From the NCBI RefSeq assembly GCF_007896895.1, contig NZ_VOGW01000001.1, positions 48,549 through 99,572 on the forward strand: DNA of 51,024 bases, read 5' to 3'. The DNA is from Streptomyces misionensis. GTDB lineage: Bacteria; Actinomycetota; Actinomycetes; Streptomycetales; Streptomycetaceae. A program made the translations under genes and the position numbers. The notes beneath the pieces were generated by a model that saw only the letters and a list, made by a program, of their open reading frames with translations, was not told the DNA's origin and ran no database searches. Positions 34,494 through 42,217 of this stretch are shown here, piece after piece. The first letter of the stretch is position 1. Each line of letters opens with the position of its first letter.

Positions 34494-36275
34494 ATGTCCG
34501 ACAGTCCAGAGCAGGACTACGATCCGGGCGACGTGGCCGTCATCGGCATCTCGTGCCGGGCGCCCGGCGCCCGCACCAAGGAACAGTTCTGGGACAACCT
34601 CGTGCACGGCAGGGAGTCCGTGACGTTCCTCGCCAAGGACGAGATCACGGTCGACGAGACCCTGATCAACAACCCGTACTACGTGCGGGCCTGCGGCACG
34701 CTCGAAGGGTACGACGCGTTCGATCCGTCGGTGTTCGGCATCAGCGACCGGATGGCGGCCGTGATGACCCCGGAGAACCGGCTGTTCGTGGAGAGCGCCT
34801 GGGAGGCGCTGGAGGACGGCGGCTACGACCCCGACCGGATCACCGGCGAGGTGGGCATCTACGGCGCCAACAACCCGCAGACCGCCGCCCTGTACAGCTC
34901 CCCGCCGGACCGGGTGTCGGTCGGGCCCGAGGCGATCGAGCACGGCCTGGCGTGGTCGCCGGACACCATGACGTCCAACGCCCTGTACTACATAGGGCTG
35001 ACCGGCGAGGCCGTCACCGTCACCACCGCCTGCGCCGGCTTCCACTACGCGGTGCACCTGGCCTGCCAGTCGCTGCTGCTCGGCCAGACCGACCTGGCGA
35101 TCGCCGGCGGCGCCATGGTCCGGCTGCCGCAGCCCCGGGGCCATCTGTGGGAGGAGGGCCGCATCCTGTCCCGGGACGGCCACTGCCGCCCGTTCGACGC
35201 GGGCGGCACCGGCGCCGCCCTGTCCAGCGGCGTCGCCACGCTGCTGCTCAAGCCGCTGGCCGAGGCCGTCGCCGACCGCGACCACATCTACGCCGTGATC
35301 AAGGGCTCGGCCATCAACAACAACGGTGTGAGCGCGATGGCCTACGGGCTGGCCCAGCCCGAGCGGCTCAGCGCGTGCATCGCGGGCGCCATGCAGGTCG
35401 GCGGCGTCACCCCGGAGACCGTGTCCATGTACGAGGCCAACGGTCTCGGACTGCCGATGACCGACCAGCTCGAGGTCCACGCGGTGAGCATGGCGTTCGG
35501 CAAGCAGACCGGCACCTGCTCGATCGGCTCGGTCAAGAGCAACGTCGGCCACGGCGGCGTGGTCGCGGGCGGCTTCGGCGCCGTGAAGGCCGCCATGGCC
35601 CTGTACCACCGGACGCTGGCGCCGACGATCAACCTGACCGACGTCGACCCGGACATCGACTTCCCCAGCACCCCGTTCGTGCCGCAGCGGGAAGCGGCGG
35701 ACTGGGAACCGGAGGCCGGCGTCCGCCGCGCGGGCATCACCGCGATCGGCGGCGGCGGATACAACGCGCACCTCGTGCTGGAGGAACCGCCGGCCCCCGC
35801 CGAGCGGGCCCCCGAGACCGCCGGACCGCGCCTGGCCACCCTGTCCGCCCTGGACGACGAGGCACTGGCCGACCGGCGCGCCCGGCTGAGGGACTGGCTG
35901 GTCGCCAACCCCGGACTGCGCCTGGACGACGTGTGCTTCAGCCTCAACCTGGGCCGCCGCGCGATGGAGCGCCGGTGGGCGGCCGTGGTCCGCAGCCGCG
36001 AGGAACTGATCGAGGCGCTGTCCGCCGACGCGCCCCGCGACCTGGTCACCACGACCGCCGCGGCGCCCCGGGTGGACGAGGACTCCCTGCGCCACGACGA
36101 CCGCGGGATCGTGCCGTCCGGCCAGGACGCACCGGCCCTGTTCGACGTCGCCGCGGCCTGGGTGACCGGCCGCCGGGTGGACTTCGACGCCCTGCACCGG
36201 GGCGAGAGCAGCCACCGGGTGCCGCTGCCCACCTACCCGTTCCGGCCGCGCCGATTCTGGCGGACGAACTGGTGA
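34494..36275 (+). CDS. lctC: Stand-alone ketosynthase-like cyclase LctC (SalC-type)
   Basis: 593 residues: a KS fold (1-430) with a C-terminal linker-like tail ending PTYPFRPRRFW, the usual post-AT linker, but no AT. The nucleophile is Cys180 in TTACAGFHY and the second His is kept (His353 in KSNVGHGG). The first catalytic His, in EAHGTGT of normal KSs, is Asn316 (YEANGLGLPMTD), so decarboxylative condensation should be impaired. From memory, the salinosporamide homologue SalC cyclises the aminoacyl thioester by an intramolecular aldol reaction and closes the beta-lactone. The same role is proposed here. AGGAG precedes the ATG; it overlaps lctD by 4 bp. Confidence 0.88.
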   Translation: MSDSPEQDYDPGDVAVIGISCRAPGARTKEQFWDNLVHGRESVTFLAKDEITVDETLINNPYYVRACGTLEGYDAFDPSVFGISDRMAAVMTPENRLFVESAWEALEDGGYDPDRITGEVGIYGANNPQTAALYSSPPDRVSVGPEAIEHGLAWSPDTMTSNALYYIGLTGEAVTVTTACAGFHYAVHLACQSLLLGQTDLAIAGGAMVRLPQPRGHLWEEGRILSRDGHCRPFDAGGTGAALSSGVATLLLKPLAEAVADRDHIYAVIKGSAINNNGVSAMAYGLAQPERLSACIAGAMQVGGVTPETVSMYEANGLGLPMTDQLEVHAVSMAFGKQTGTCSIGSVKSNVGHGGVVAGGFGAVKAAMALYHRTLAPTINLTDVDPDIDFPSTPFVPQREAADWEPEAGVRRAGITAIGGGGYNAHLVLEEPPAPAERAPETAGPRLATLSALDDEALADRRARLRDWLVANPGLRLDDVCFSLNLGRRAMERRWAAVVRSREELIEALSADAPRDLVTTTAAAPRVDEDSLRHDDRGIVPSGQDAPALFDVAAAWVTGRRVDFDALHRGESSHRVPLPTYPFRPRRFWRTNW

Positions 36276-37513
36276 GCGTGCGCGCGCCGGCCCCGGAGAC
36301 CGTCGACCTGGGCGACCCCGGCACCTTCGCGGACCACGACCTCGACGAGTTCTGGCGCACCCTGCGGGACACCGCGCCGGTGCACTGGAACCCACCGGCC
36401 GACGGCCGCCCGGGATTCTGGGTGGTCTCCCGCCACGACGACATCATGGCCGCCTACCGGGACGACGAGCACTTCACGTCCGAGCGCGGCAACGTGCTCG
36501 TCACCCTGCTGGGCGGCGGGGACGCCGGGGCCGGCCGGATGCTGGCCGTCACCGACGGGCACCGGCACCACGAGCTGCGCAAGATCCTCCAGCGGGTGCT
36601 GTCGCCGCGGGTGCTCAACGACGTCGCGGCGGCGGTACGGGCCAACACCCGGCAACTGGTCCGCGAGGCGGTCGACAGCGGCGGCTGCGACTTCGCCGAG
36701 CAGATCGCGAGCCGCATCCCGATGACCACGATCTCCAACCTGCTCGGCGTGCCCGAGCGGGACCGCGACTACCTGCTCGAACAGACCAAGGCCGCGCTGT
36801 CGGCCGACACCGAGGACGTCGACGAGGTCGACTCCGAGATGGCCCGCAACGAGATCCTGCTGTACTTCATGGACATGGTCGAGGAGCGGCGCGAGAAGCC
36901 CGGCGACGACGTGATCAGCATGTTGATCGCCAGCTCCATCGACGGGGTGCCGCTGTCCGACGAGGACATCGTGCTCAACTGCTACAGCCTGATCATCGGC
37001 GGCGACGAGACCAGCCGGCTGACGATGATCGACGGCGTCCACACCCTCGCGGCCCGCCCGGACCAGTGGCGGCGGCTCAAGCACGGCGAGGTCGCGATCG
37101 ACACCGCCGTGGACGAGGTGCTGCGCTGGGCGTCGCCCACCATGCACTTCGGGCGCACCGTGGTCCGCGAGACCGAACTGCACGGCGTACCGCTGCGGCC
37201 GGGCGAGATCGTCACGCTCTGGCATGCCTCCGGCAACCGGGACGAGCGGGTCTTCGACCGGCCCGGCGAGTACGACCTCGGCCGCACCCCCAACAAGCAC
37301 CTGGCCTTCGGCTACGGCCCGCACTTCTGCCTCGGCTCCTACCTGGCCAAGGTGGAGATCTCCGAACTCCTCATGGCGTTGCGGGACTTCACGACCGGGT
37401 TCGAGCAGACCGGCGAGGCGCAGCGCATCCGGTCCAACTTCCTGACCGGGTTCTCCACGCTGCCGGTGCGGTTCCGGCCAGACGACTCCGGAAGGAAAGA
37501 GGTCGACCGATGA
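36272..37513 (+). CDS. lctD: Cytochrome P450 LctD, probable aminoacyl-PCP beta-hydroxylase
   Basis: 413 residues. K-helix ExxR at 282-285 (EVLR), heme loop FGYGPHFCLG with ligand Cys353, and I-helix GGDETSR (243-249) in place of the common AGxET; GDETSR occurs in P450s acting on carrier-bound substrates such as amino acids on PCPs. SalD is the analogue in salinosporamide assembly. The expected reaction is beta-hydroxylation of the LctB-bound amino acid, giving the secondary alcohol of the side chain. GTG at 36272 overlaps lctC; GTG 36278 is an alternative. Overlaps lctE by 4 bp. It has no ferredoxin of its own; the pair at 15000-16554 is the nearest. Confidence 0.9.
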   Translation: MSVRAPAPETVDLGDPGTFADHDLDEFWRTLRDTAPVHWNPPADGRPGFWVVSRHDDIMAAYRDDEHFTSERGNVLVTLLGGGDAGAGRMLAVTDGHRHHELRKILQRVLSPRVLNDVAAAVRANTRQLVREAVDSGGCDFAEQIASRIPMTTISNLLGVPERDRDYLLEQTKAALSADTEDVDEVDSEMARNEILLYFMDMVEERREKPGDDVISMLIASSIDGVPLSDEDIVLNCYSLIIGGDETSRLTMIDGVHTLAARPDQWRRLKHGEVAIDTAVDEVLRWASPTMHFGRTVVRETELHGVPLRPGEIVTLWHASGNRDERVFDRPGEYDLGRTPNKHLAFGYGPHFCLGSYLAKVEISELLMALRDFTTGFEQTGEAQRIRSNFLTGFSTLPVRFRPDDSGRKEVDR

Positions 37514-37707
37514 GCGGCAACCCCTTCGACGGCGGCGAGGGCGACTGGCTGGTCGTGGTGAACGACGCCGGAGCGCACGCGTTGTGGCGGCCGTACCTGG
37601 AGCTGCCGAAGGGCTGGCGGGTCGTGTACCGCGGCCCCCGCCGCGACGACGCCCTCGACTACGCCGAACAGAACTTCACGGCGTTGGTGGACACGCCGAC
37701 GGCCTGA
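37510..37707 (+). CDS. lctE: MbtH-like NRPS accessory protein LctE
   Basis: 65 residues. MbtH proteins bind and stabilise adenylation domains. The core is recognisable: NPFDGGEGDWLVVVND, the Trp in ALWRPYLELPKGWRVVY, and the C-terminal DALDYAEQNFTAL. The usual SLWP is ALWR and the E.Q pair before it is changed, so this is a divergent member. The ATG at 37510 overlaps the P450 stop; partner is presumably the LctB adenylation domain. Confidence 0.88.
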   Translation: MSGNPFDGGEGDWLVVVNDAGAHALWRPYLELPKGWRVVYRGPRRDDALDYAEQNFTALVDTPTA

Positions 37708-37741
37708 ACAGGTACCCGACCAGCGAGCGCCGGGAGCGCGA

Positions 37742-38437
37742 GTGAACATCTACATATCAGGGCAGGGGGCGTTCGCGGTGCAGGTCGCGGATGCCCTGTG
37801 GGACGAGGGACACCGGATCGCGGGCGTGGCCGCCCCCCGGCTGCGCAAGGGGCACGGCGACGAGAGCAACGCGATGTCCTGGGACCGGCTGCGCTCCTGG
37901 GCGTACCCCAGGAGCGTCCCGTGGACGGACTCGGCCGAACTGCGGGCGATGCACGTGCCGGACGGGGTGGACGTCATCGTCGCCGCGCACTCGCACGCCT
38001 TCATCGGCCGCCGCACGCGCGCCCGGGCCGCCGTCGCGGCCATCGGCTACCACCCCAGCCTGCTGCCCCTGCACCGGGGCCGGGACGCGATCCGCTGGAC
38101 GATCCGCGACGGGGACAAGGTGACCGGCGGCAGCGTCTACCACCTCACGGAGCGCACCGACGGCGGCCCGATCGCCGCGCAGGAGCACCTGTTCGTGCCG
38201 CCGGGCTCGACCCCGCAGAGCCTGTGGCGCGAGCATCTGGCCCCGCTCGGGGTGCGGTTGCTGGTGCGGGTGGTCGCCGACCTCGCCGAGGGCCGGCGGA
38301 TCGAGGTCCCCCAGGACGAGAAGCTGGCGACCTGGGAGCCCGCGATGGACGCCCAGCCGCTGTTCAAACCCGAGCTGATCGCGCTGCCCGGGACGGCGCT
38401 CGTCGACGGCAGCAAGTGGGCCCTGCACGCCCGGTGA
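37742..38437 (+). CDS. lctF: Formyltransferase LctF (10-formyl-THF dependent)
   Basis: 231 residues of the PurN/Fmt formyltransferase fold. Of the Asn-His-Asp triad, His104 (GYHPSLLP) and Asp140 (TDGGPIAAQ) are present, but the Asn two residues before the His is Gly102. The strong core is HPSLLPLHRGRDAIRW. It lacks the C-terminal tRNA-binding domain of Fmt and is not a housekeeping PurN. By recalled published work on lactacystin, LctF formylates CoA from 10-formyl-tetrahydrofolate, and an LctA AT domain takes the formyl group as starter. GTG start at 37742 after GGGAGCG; 34 bp after lctE. Last gene of the collinear lct set. Confidence 0.85.
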   Translation: MNIYISGQGAFAVQVADALWDEGHRIAGVAAPRLRKGHGDESNAMSWDRLRSWAYPRSVPWTDSAELRAMHVPDGVDVIVAAHSHAFIGRRTRARAAVAAIGYHPSLLPLHRGRDAIRWTIRDGDKVTGGSVYHLTERTDGGPIAAQEHLFVPPGSTPQSLWREHLAPLGVRLLVRVVADLAEGRRIEVPQDEKLATWEPAMDAQPLFKPELIALPGTALVDGSKWALHAR

Positions 38438-38488
38438 GCCGACCGCGTCCGCCCTGCTCACAAGGGGCGTGCACCGGCGAACTACATG

Positions 38489-38513
38489 TTGTTTCCGGCC
38501 AGTTGGGAAGCAA
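38489..38513. promoter_or_regulatory. Imperfect dyad upstream of the MFS exporter
   Basis: TTGTTTCC (38489-38496) and GGAAGCAA (38506-38513) are inverted copies with one mismatch, separated by 9 bp, inside the 271-bp gap between lctF and the exporter. It could bind a TetR-type repressor, but no such gene is present in the window. Confidence 0.35.
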
Positions 38514-38595
38514 ACGATTGACCTGGGTGGGGCGCGGTGATCGGCTTGTGGGGTTCGTGCACGCAACCCGTCTGGGGAGAGGAAGCAACACCGCC

Positions 38596-38712
38596 ATGCA
38601 CAACGGATCATCACGGGGGCGGGCCCGGCCGGCCGCGGACGGCCGACTGCCGGGCTCCGGCGGCCGGCGCCCGTCGGACGGTCGCCGCGTGTTCCCCGGC
38701 AGGCCCGCATGA
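38596..38712 (+). CDS. Possible 38-residue leader ORF overlapping the MFS start
   Basis: ATG at 38596 has a purine-rich GAGAGGAAG upstream and encodes 38 residues, very rich in Arg and Gly, ending at a TGA that overlaps the exporter ATG (ATGA). The exporter itself has only a weak Shine-Dalgarno, so translation may be coupled through this ORF. It also spans strongly self-complementary GC sequence. No known domain. Confidence 0.4.
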   Translation: MHNGSSRGRARPAADGRLPGSGGRRPSDGRRVFPGRPA

Positions 38713-40055
38713 CCAGTGTCGCGGCGACGTCGCAGCAGAGGTCGGGCCTGGCGCTCGGAGTGCTGGCCGGGGCACTCGCACTGGACCTGAGCGGAATGGC
38801 CGTACTGAACGCGGCCCTGCCGTCCGTCGGCACACGCTTCGGCCTGGCCGACACCACCCTGCAATGGGTCATGACGGCCTACTCCGTCACGTTCGCCGGC
38901 TTCCTGCTGGTGGGCGGCAGGCTGGCCGATGTGTTCGGCAGACGGCGGGTGTTCGAGGCCGGGGTCGCCCTGTTCACGGCGGCCGCGCTGGTCGGGGCCC
39001 TGGCACCGGACGGCGCCGTGCTGCTCGGCGCGCGGGGCGTCCAGGGCATCGGCGCGGCCCTGTCCGGCCCGGCCGCCCTCGCGCTGCTGACCGAGGTGTT
39101 CCCGGAGGGACCGGAGCGGGGCCGCGCGCTCGGCGTGTACGCCGCGGTCGGCGCGGCCAGCTTCAGCGGCGGGATGCTGCTGGGCGGCGTGCTGACCGAG
39201 TTCCTCGGCTGGCGCTCGGTCCTGTGGTTCTCGGTGCTGCTCGGCGCGCTCGTGCTCGCGGTCACCCGGGCCGGACTGCCCGACGGGACGGGCCGCAGGG
39301 GGCCGGTGGACCTGGCCGGCGCCGTCTTCGGCACCCTCGGCCTCGCGCTGCTCGTCGTCGGCGTGAGCCTGGGCGGGGTGTGGGCCTGGGCCCTGGTCGC
39401 CGGCGCGGTGCTCTTCCTGGTGCTCTTCGTCGTCCGCGAGCGCGGCGCCGCCGACCCGCTGCTGCCGCTCGGCCTGTTCCGGATCCCGTCGGTACGGCTG
39501 GCGACCGCGGCGGCCTTCCTCCAGTACACGGCGTCGGTCGGGATCGTGTTCTTCGCGCCCCTGTACCTCCAGGGGATGCTGGGATACTCCCCGGTCGAAT
39601 CCGGCCTCTCCCTGGTGCCGATGTCGCTGACGGTGTTCCTCACCGCCAGCTTCCTCACCGGGCGGCTGCTGACCAGGTTCAGCCCGCGCACCCTGATGGT
39701 CACCGGCCTGGTGCTGATCGGCGCGGGCACGGCGCTGTGGACGACCACCCCGCACCACGGCAACTACCTGCTGCACGTGATGCCCGGGCTGGTGATCAGC
39801 GGCCTCGGCCAGGGCCTGAACTTCCCCGCGATGACCACGGCCGGCCTGGGCGGTGTGCCGCCGCACCAGCACGCGGTCGCCGGCGCGGTGAACGTCGTCG
39901 CCCAGCAGATCGGCTCCAGTGCCGGGGTCGCGGCCCTGGTCCTGGTCGCGGCGACCGCCGACGACCGGCTGTCGGGCTACCACCTGGCCTACCTCGTGGC
40001 CGGCGTCGCCTGTGCGGTCGGTGCCGCGGGAGTCGCGTCGACGCGGCGGAGCTGA
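38709..40055 (+). CDS. Major facilitator superfamily exporter
   Basis: 448 residues with about 12-14 hydrophobic helices. Motif A between helices 2 and 3 is GGRLADVFGRRRVF, and the helix 5 motif C region reads AVGAASFSGGMLLGGVLTEFLGWRSVLW, typical of drug/H+ antiporters (DHA2-like, short). Expected to use the proton gradient to expel a small molecule across the cytoplasmic membrane. Position directly after lctF makes it the likely product exporter and the only visible self-protection gene of the cluster; resistance by a modified proteasome subunit is not encoded here. Confidence 0.87.
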   Translation: MTSVAATSQQRSGLALGVLAGALALDLSGMAVLNAALPSVGTRFGLADTTLQWVMTAYSVTFAGFLLVGGRLADVFGRRRVFEAGVALFTAAALVGALAPDGAVLLGARGVQGIGAALSGPAALALLTEVFPEGPERGRALGVYAAVGAASFSGGMLLGGVLTEFLGWRSVLWFSVLLGALVLAVTRAGLPDGTGRRGPVDLAGAVFGTLGLALLVVGVSLGGVWAWALVAGAVLFLVLFVVRERGAADPLLPLGLFRIPSVRLATAAAFLQYTASVGIVFFAPLYLQGMLGYSPVESGLSLVPMSLTVFLTASFLTGRLLTRFSPRTLMVTGLVLIGAGTALWTTTPHHGNYLLHVMPGLVISGLGQGLNFPAMTTAGLGGVPPHQHAVAGAVNVVAQQIGSSAGVAALVLVAATADDRLSGYHLAYLVAGVACAVGAAGVASTRRS

Positions 40056-40073
40056 GCACGCGCGACCGCGGTG

Positions 40074-40093
40074 GCCCCCCGGGAGCCGGGGGC
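40074..40093 (+). terminator. Candidate terminator after the MFS exporter
   Basis: GCCCCC (40074-40079), 8-nt loop, GGGGGC (40088-40093), 18 bp after the exporter stop codon. Short, loop-rich and without a U-tract. Confidence 0.4.
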
Positions 40094-40145
40094 GGCCGTC
40101 CGCCGTGTTCGCCGTGTTCGTCGTAGGAGGTGTACGAGGTGTACG

Positions 40146-40174
40146 CCGGCGCCCCGCAACGGCGGGTGCGCCGG
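40146..40174 (+). terminator. Strong GC hairpin, likely transcription terminator
   Basis: CCGGCGC+CCCGC (40146-40157) pairs with GCGGG+GCGCCGG (40162-40174) around loop AACG, a 12-bp stem with a single bulged T. Followed by CTCTCCCTT. It probably ends transcription of the exporter and hence of the lct region. Confidence 0.6.
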
Positions 40175-40364
40175 CTCTCCCTTGCCCCGACCGGTGGCCT
40201 GTTCGGCCTGCTCAGGGCGTTGACAGGACGGTGCGTCACCGGCCGGACGGGTATGGCGGCCGTATAGGGCCACCGAAGAGGATCTCCGGTGCCTGTTCGC
40301 GCAGCGGTCGGCCGCAGGCGGTCCCCCCACGGACACACTGCCCAGACACCAGGAGACGCACTCG

Positions 40365-41486
40365 ATGACGAAGACCGGCGTCCGGCGCCTGATCGGCTCC
40401 GCGCTGACCGTACTGGTCGCATCCGCCACGGCGGCGGCGGTGTCCGCCGCGCCCGCCGCGGCGGCCGTGACCGTGGCCTGGCAGAAGATCGACTACCCGC
40501 CCGCCGACGAGGTGTGGAGCTTCACCCCGCTCGCCGACTCGACGTCCATGGCGACGACCAGGTCGGGCGGGGGACCGTTCTGCGACCCCTGCAACGTCAC
40601 CTACCAGCTGTGGCAGAAGCAGGGCGGCCAGACGTGGAAGGACATCTCGCCCCCCGGCAAGGAGATCGTCGACTCGACCACGGGCACGGCCGCCGACGAC
40701 GTGTGGGCGTTCAAGAACGACAACGGCCTGATGGGGTACCACTGGGACGGAACCGCCTGGACGGCGAACTCCCCGGACACGGCGCGCTTCGACACGAAGG
40801 ACAGCAAGGCGCTCTCGCGCGACGACGTGTGGGCGGCCGGCGCCTACAAGGCCACGACCTCGCAGTGGGTGCCCGCCCTCGCGCACTTCGACGGCCAGGG
40901 CTGGAACGTCACCAAGCTGCCGGACTCCATGCAGACGGCCACGCTCAACACCATGAGCGTGAACGCGGACGACGACATCTGGGTGGCCGGTTTCAAGGAC
41001 AAGGGCACCATCAGCGGCGACGCCTACCAGCCCTTCGCGGCGCACTGGAACGGCACCCAGTGGACCGAGTCGGCGCTGCCCTCGTCCAGCCCCAACAGCA
41101 CCCTGCTCTACGCCGTCGTGGCCAAGAGCCCGAACGACGTCTGGCTCGGCGGCAACCTGTACAACCTCCAGGGCGACGTCAAGGGCGTCAAGACCGGCGG
41201 CTACGTCCTCCACTGGGACGGCAGCACCTGGAAGCGGATCGACGTGCCGGGCAAGGACATCCACTGGGTCTCCTCCTTCGCGTACCACGACGGCCGGCTC
41301 TGGGCCGGACTGTCGTCCGACACCGGCAAGGGCATGGCCCGCTGGACCGGCACGGCCTGGGAGTTCGTCAACGGCCCCAGCGGCATCCTGTCCAACGAAG
41401 GCGAGCTGTCCGCCTCACCCGACGGGTCCCTGTACGTGAACGACTACTCGACCCTCGCCCGGCTGGCCCCGCAGTCCCTGCGGTGA
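40365..41486 (+). CDS. Secreted beta-propeller-like protein, function unknown
   Basis: 373 residues. A Sec signal peptide (RR near residue 7, hydrophobic core to about 28, cleavage after the alanine run near 34) leads to repeated units of the form DDVWAxG...HWDGtxWtxxxLP, seen at about residues 110-130, 150-175, 195-230, 245-285 and 290-340. This matches secreted Kelch/BNR-like propellers common in Streptomyces. One Cys pair (CDPC near residue 73) could form a disulphide. RBS CAGGAGA precedes the ATG. No role in the neighbouring clusters is evident. Confidence 0.75.
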   Translation: MTKTGVRRLIGSALTVLVASATAAAVSAAPAAAAVTVAWQKIDYPPADEVWSFTPLADSTSMATTRSGGGPFCDPCNVTYQLWQKQGGQTWKDISPPGKEIVDSTTGTAADDVWAFKNDNGLMGYHWDGTAWTANSPDTARFDTKDSKALSRDDVWAAGAYKATTSQWVPALAHFDGQGWNVTKLPDSMQTATLNTMSVNADDDIWVAGFKDKGTISGDAYQPFAAHWNGTQWTESALPSSSPNSTLLYAVVAKSPNDVWLGGNLYNLQGDVKGVKTGGYVLHWDGSTWKRIDVPGKDIHWVSSFAYHDGRLWAGLSSDTGKGMARWTGTAWEFVNGPSGILSNEGELSASPDGSLYVNDYSTLARLAPQSLR

Positions 41487-41572
41487 CGTGACACGGCCCG
41501 ACCGGCACCACCCGGCCCGGCACGCGGACGACCGCGTGCCGGGCCGGCGCCCGTCCGCCGCCGTCGGGACCG

Positions 41573-42217
41573 TCAGCCCTCCTCGACGAGGAGCCGGGCC
41601 CCGGTCGCGGCCACGACCTCCCGCACGCCGACACCCGGAGCGGTCTCCACCAGCCGCAGCCCCTCGGGAGTGACGTCGATGACGCCCAGATCGGTGACGA
41701 TCCGGTCCACCACCCGGCGGCCCGTGGCGGGCAGCCCCAGCTCCTCGACGATCTTCGGGCTGCCGTCCCTGGCCACGTGCTCCATCACGACCACCAGCCG
41801 CCGGGCGCCGTGGACCAGATCCATCGCACCGCCCATCCCCTTGACCATCTTGCCGGGGATCATCCAGTTGGCCAGGTCGCCGCGGGCCGACACCTGCATG
41901 GCGCCGAGCACCGAGACATCGATCCGGCCGGCCCGGACCATGCCGAAGGAGAGGGCCGAGTCGAAGTAGGCGCCGCCGGGCAGGGTGGTCACCGTCTCCT
42001 TCCCGGCGTTGATCAGGTCGGGGTGCTCCTCGCCGTCGTGCGGGTAGGGGCCCACGCCCAGGACGCCGTTCTCGGAGTGCAGCACCACATGCACCCCCTC
42101 CGGCAGGTGGTTGGGGATCAGTGTGGGCAGGCCGATGCCCAGGTTGACGTACTGGCCGTCGCGCAGTTCCCGGGCGGCGCGGGCGGCGAGCTGTTCGCGG
42201 TCGAGCGGCACGGTCAC
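41573..42217 (-). CDS. 3-oxoacid CoA-transferase subunit B (PcaJ/AtoA-like)
   Basis: 214 residues. Family I CoA-transferase beta subunit; the catalytic Glu that forms the enzyme-CoA thioester is in LHSENGVLG (near residue 49). Other landmarks: [12 protein letters not shown] and [31 protein letters not shown] at 42217 overlaps the subunit A stop by 4 bp. Together the subunits move CoA from succinyl-CoA or acetyl-CoA to a 3-oxoacid such as 3-oxoadipate or acetoacetate; the exact acid is not decided by sequence. Confidence 0.9.
   Translation of the reverse strand: MTVPLDREQLAARAARELRDGQYVNLGIGLPTLIPNHLPEGVHVVLHSENGVLGVGPYPHDGEEHPDLINAGKETVTTLPGGAYFDSALSFGMVRAGRIDVSVLGAMQVSARGDLANWMIPGKMVKGMGGAMDLVHGARRLVVVMEHVARDGSPKIVEELGLPATGRRVVDRIVTDLGVIDVTPEGLRLVETAPGVGVREVVAATGARLLVEEG

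Larger units (their letters stand above)
40056..40364. other. Intergenic region with terminator hairpins
   Basis: 309 bases between the exporter and a secreted-protein gene. It holds two GC hairpins (40074-40093 and 40146-40174), a short tandem repeat of GAGGTGTAC near 40127-40145 and a TTGACA hexamer at 40220-40225 whose matching -10 box is not convincing. No gene is supported. Confidence 0.55.

Noticed and set aside
26603..38437. Assignment of the cluster to salinosporamide or cinnabaramide
   Set aside because: No chlorinase, crotonyl-CoA carboxylase/reductase or prephenate-decarboxylase-like genes are in the window, and a formyltransferase is present that those pathways do not need.
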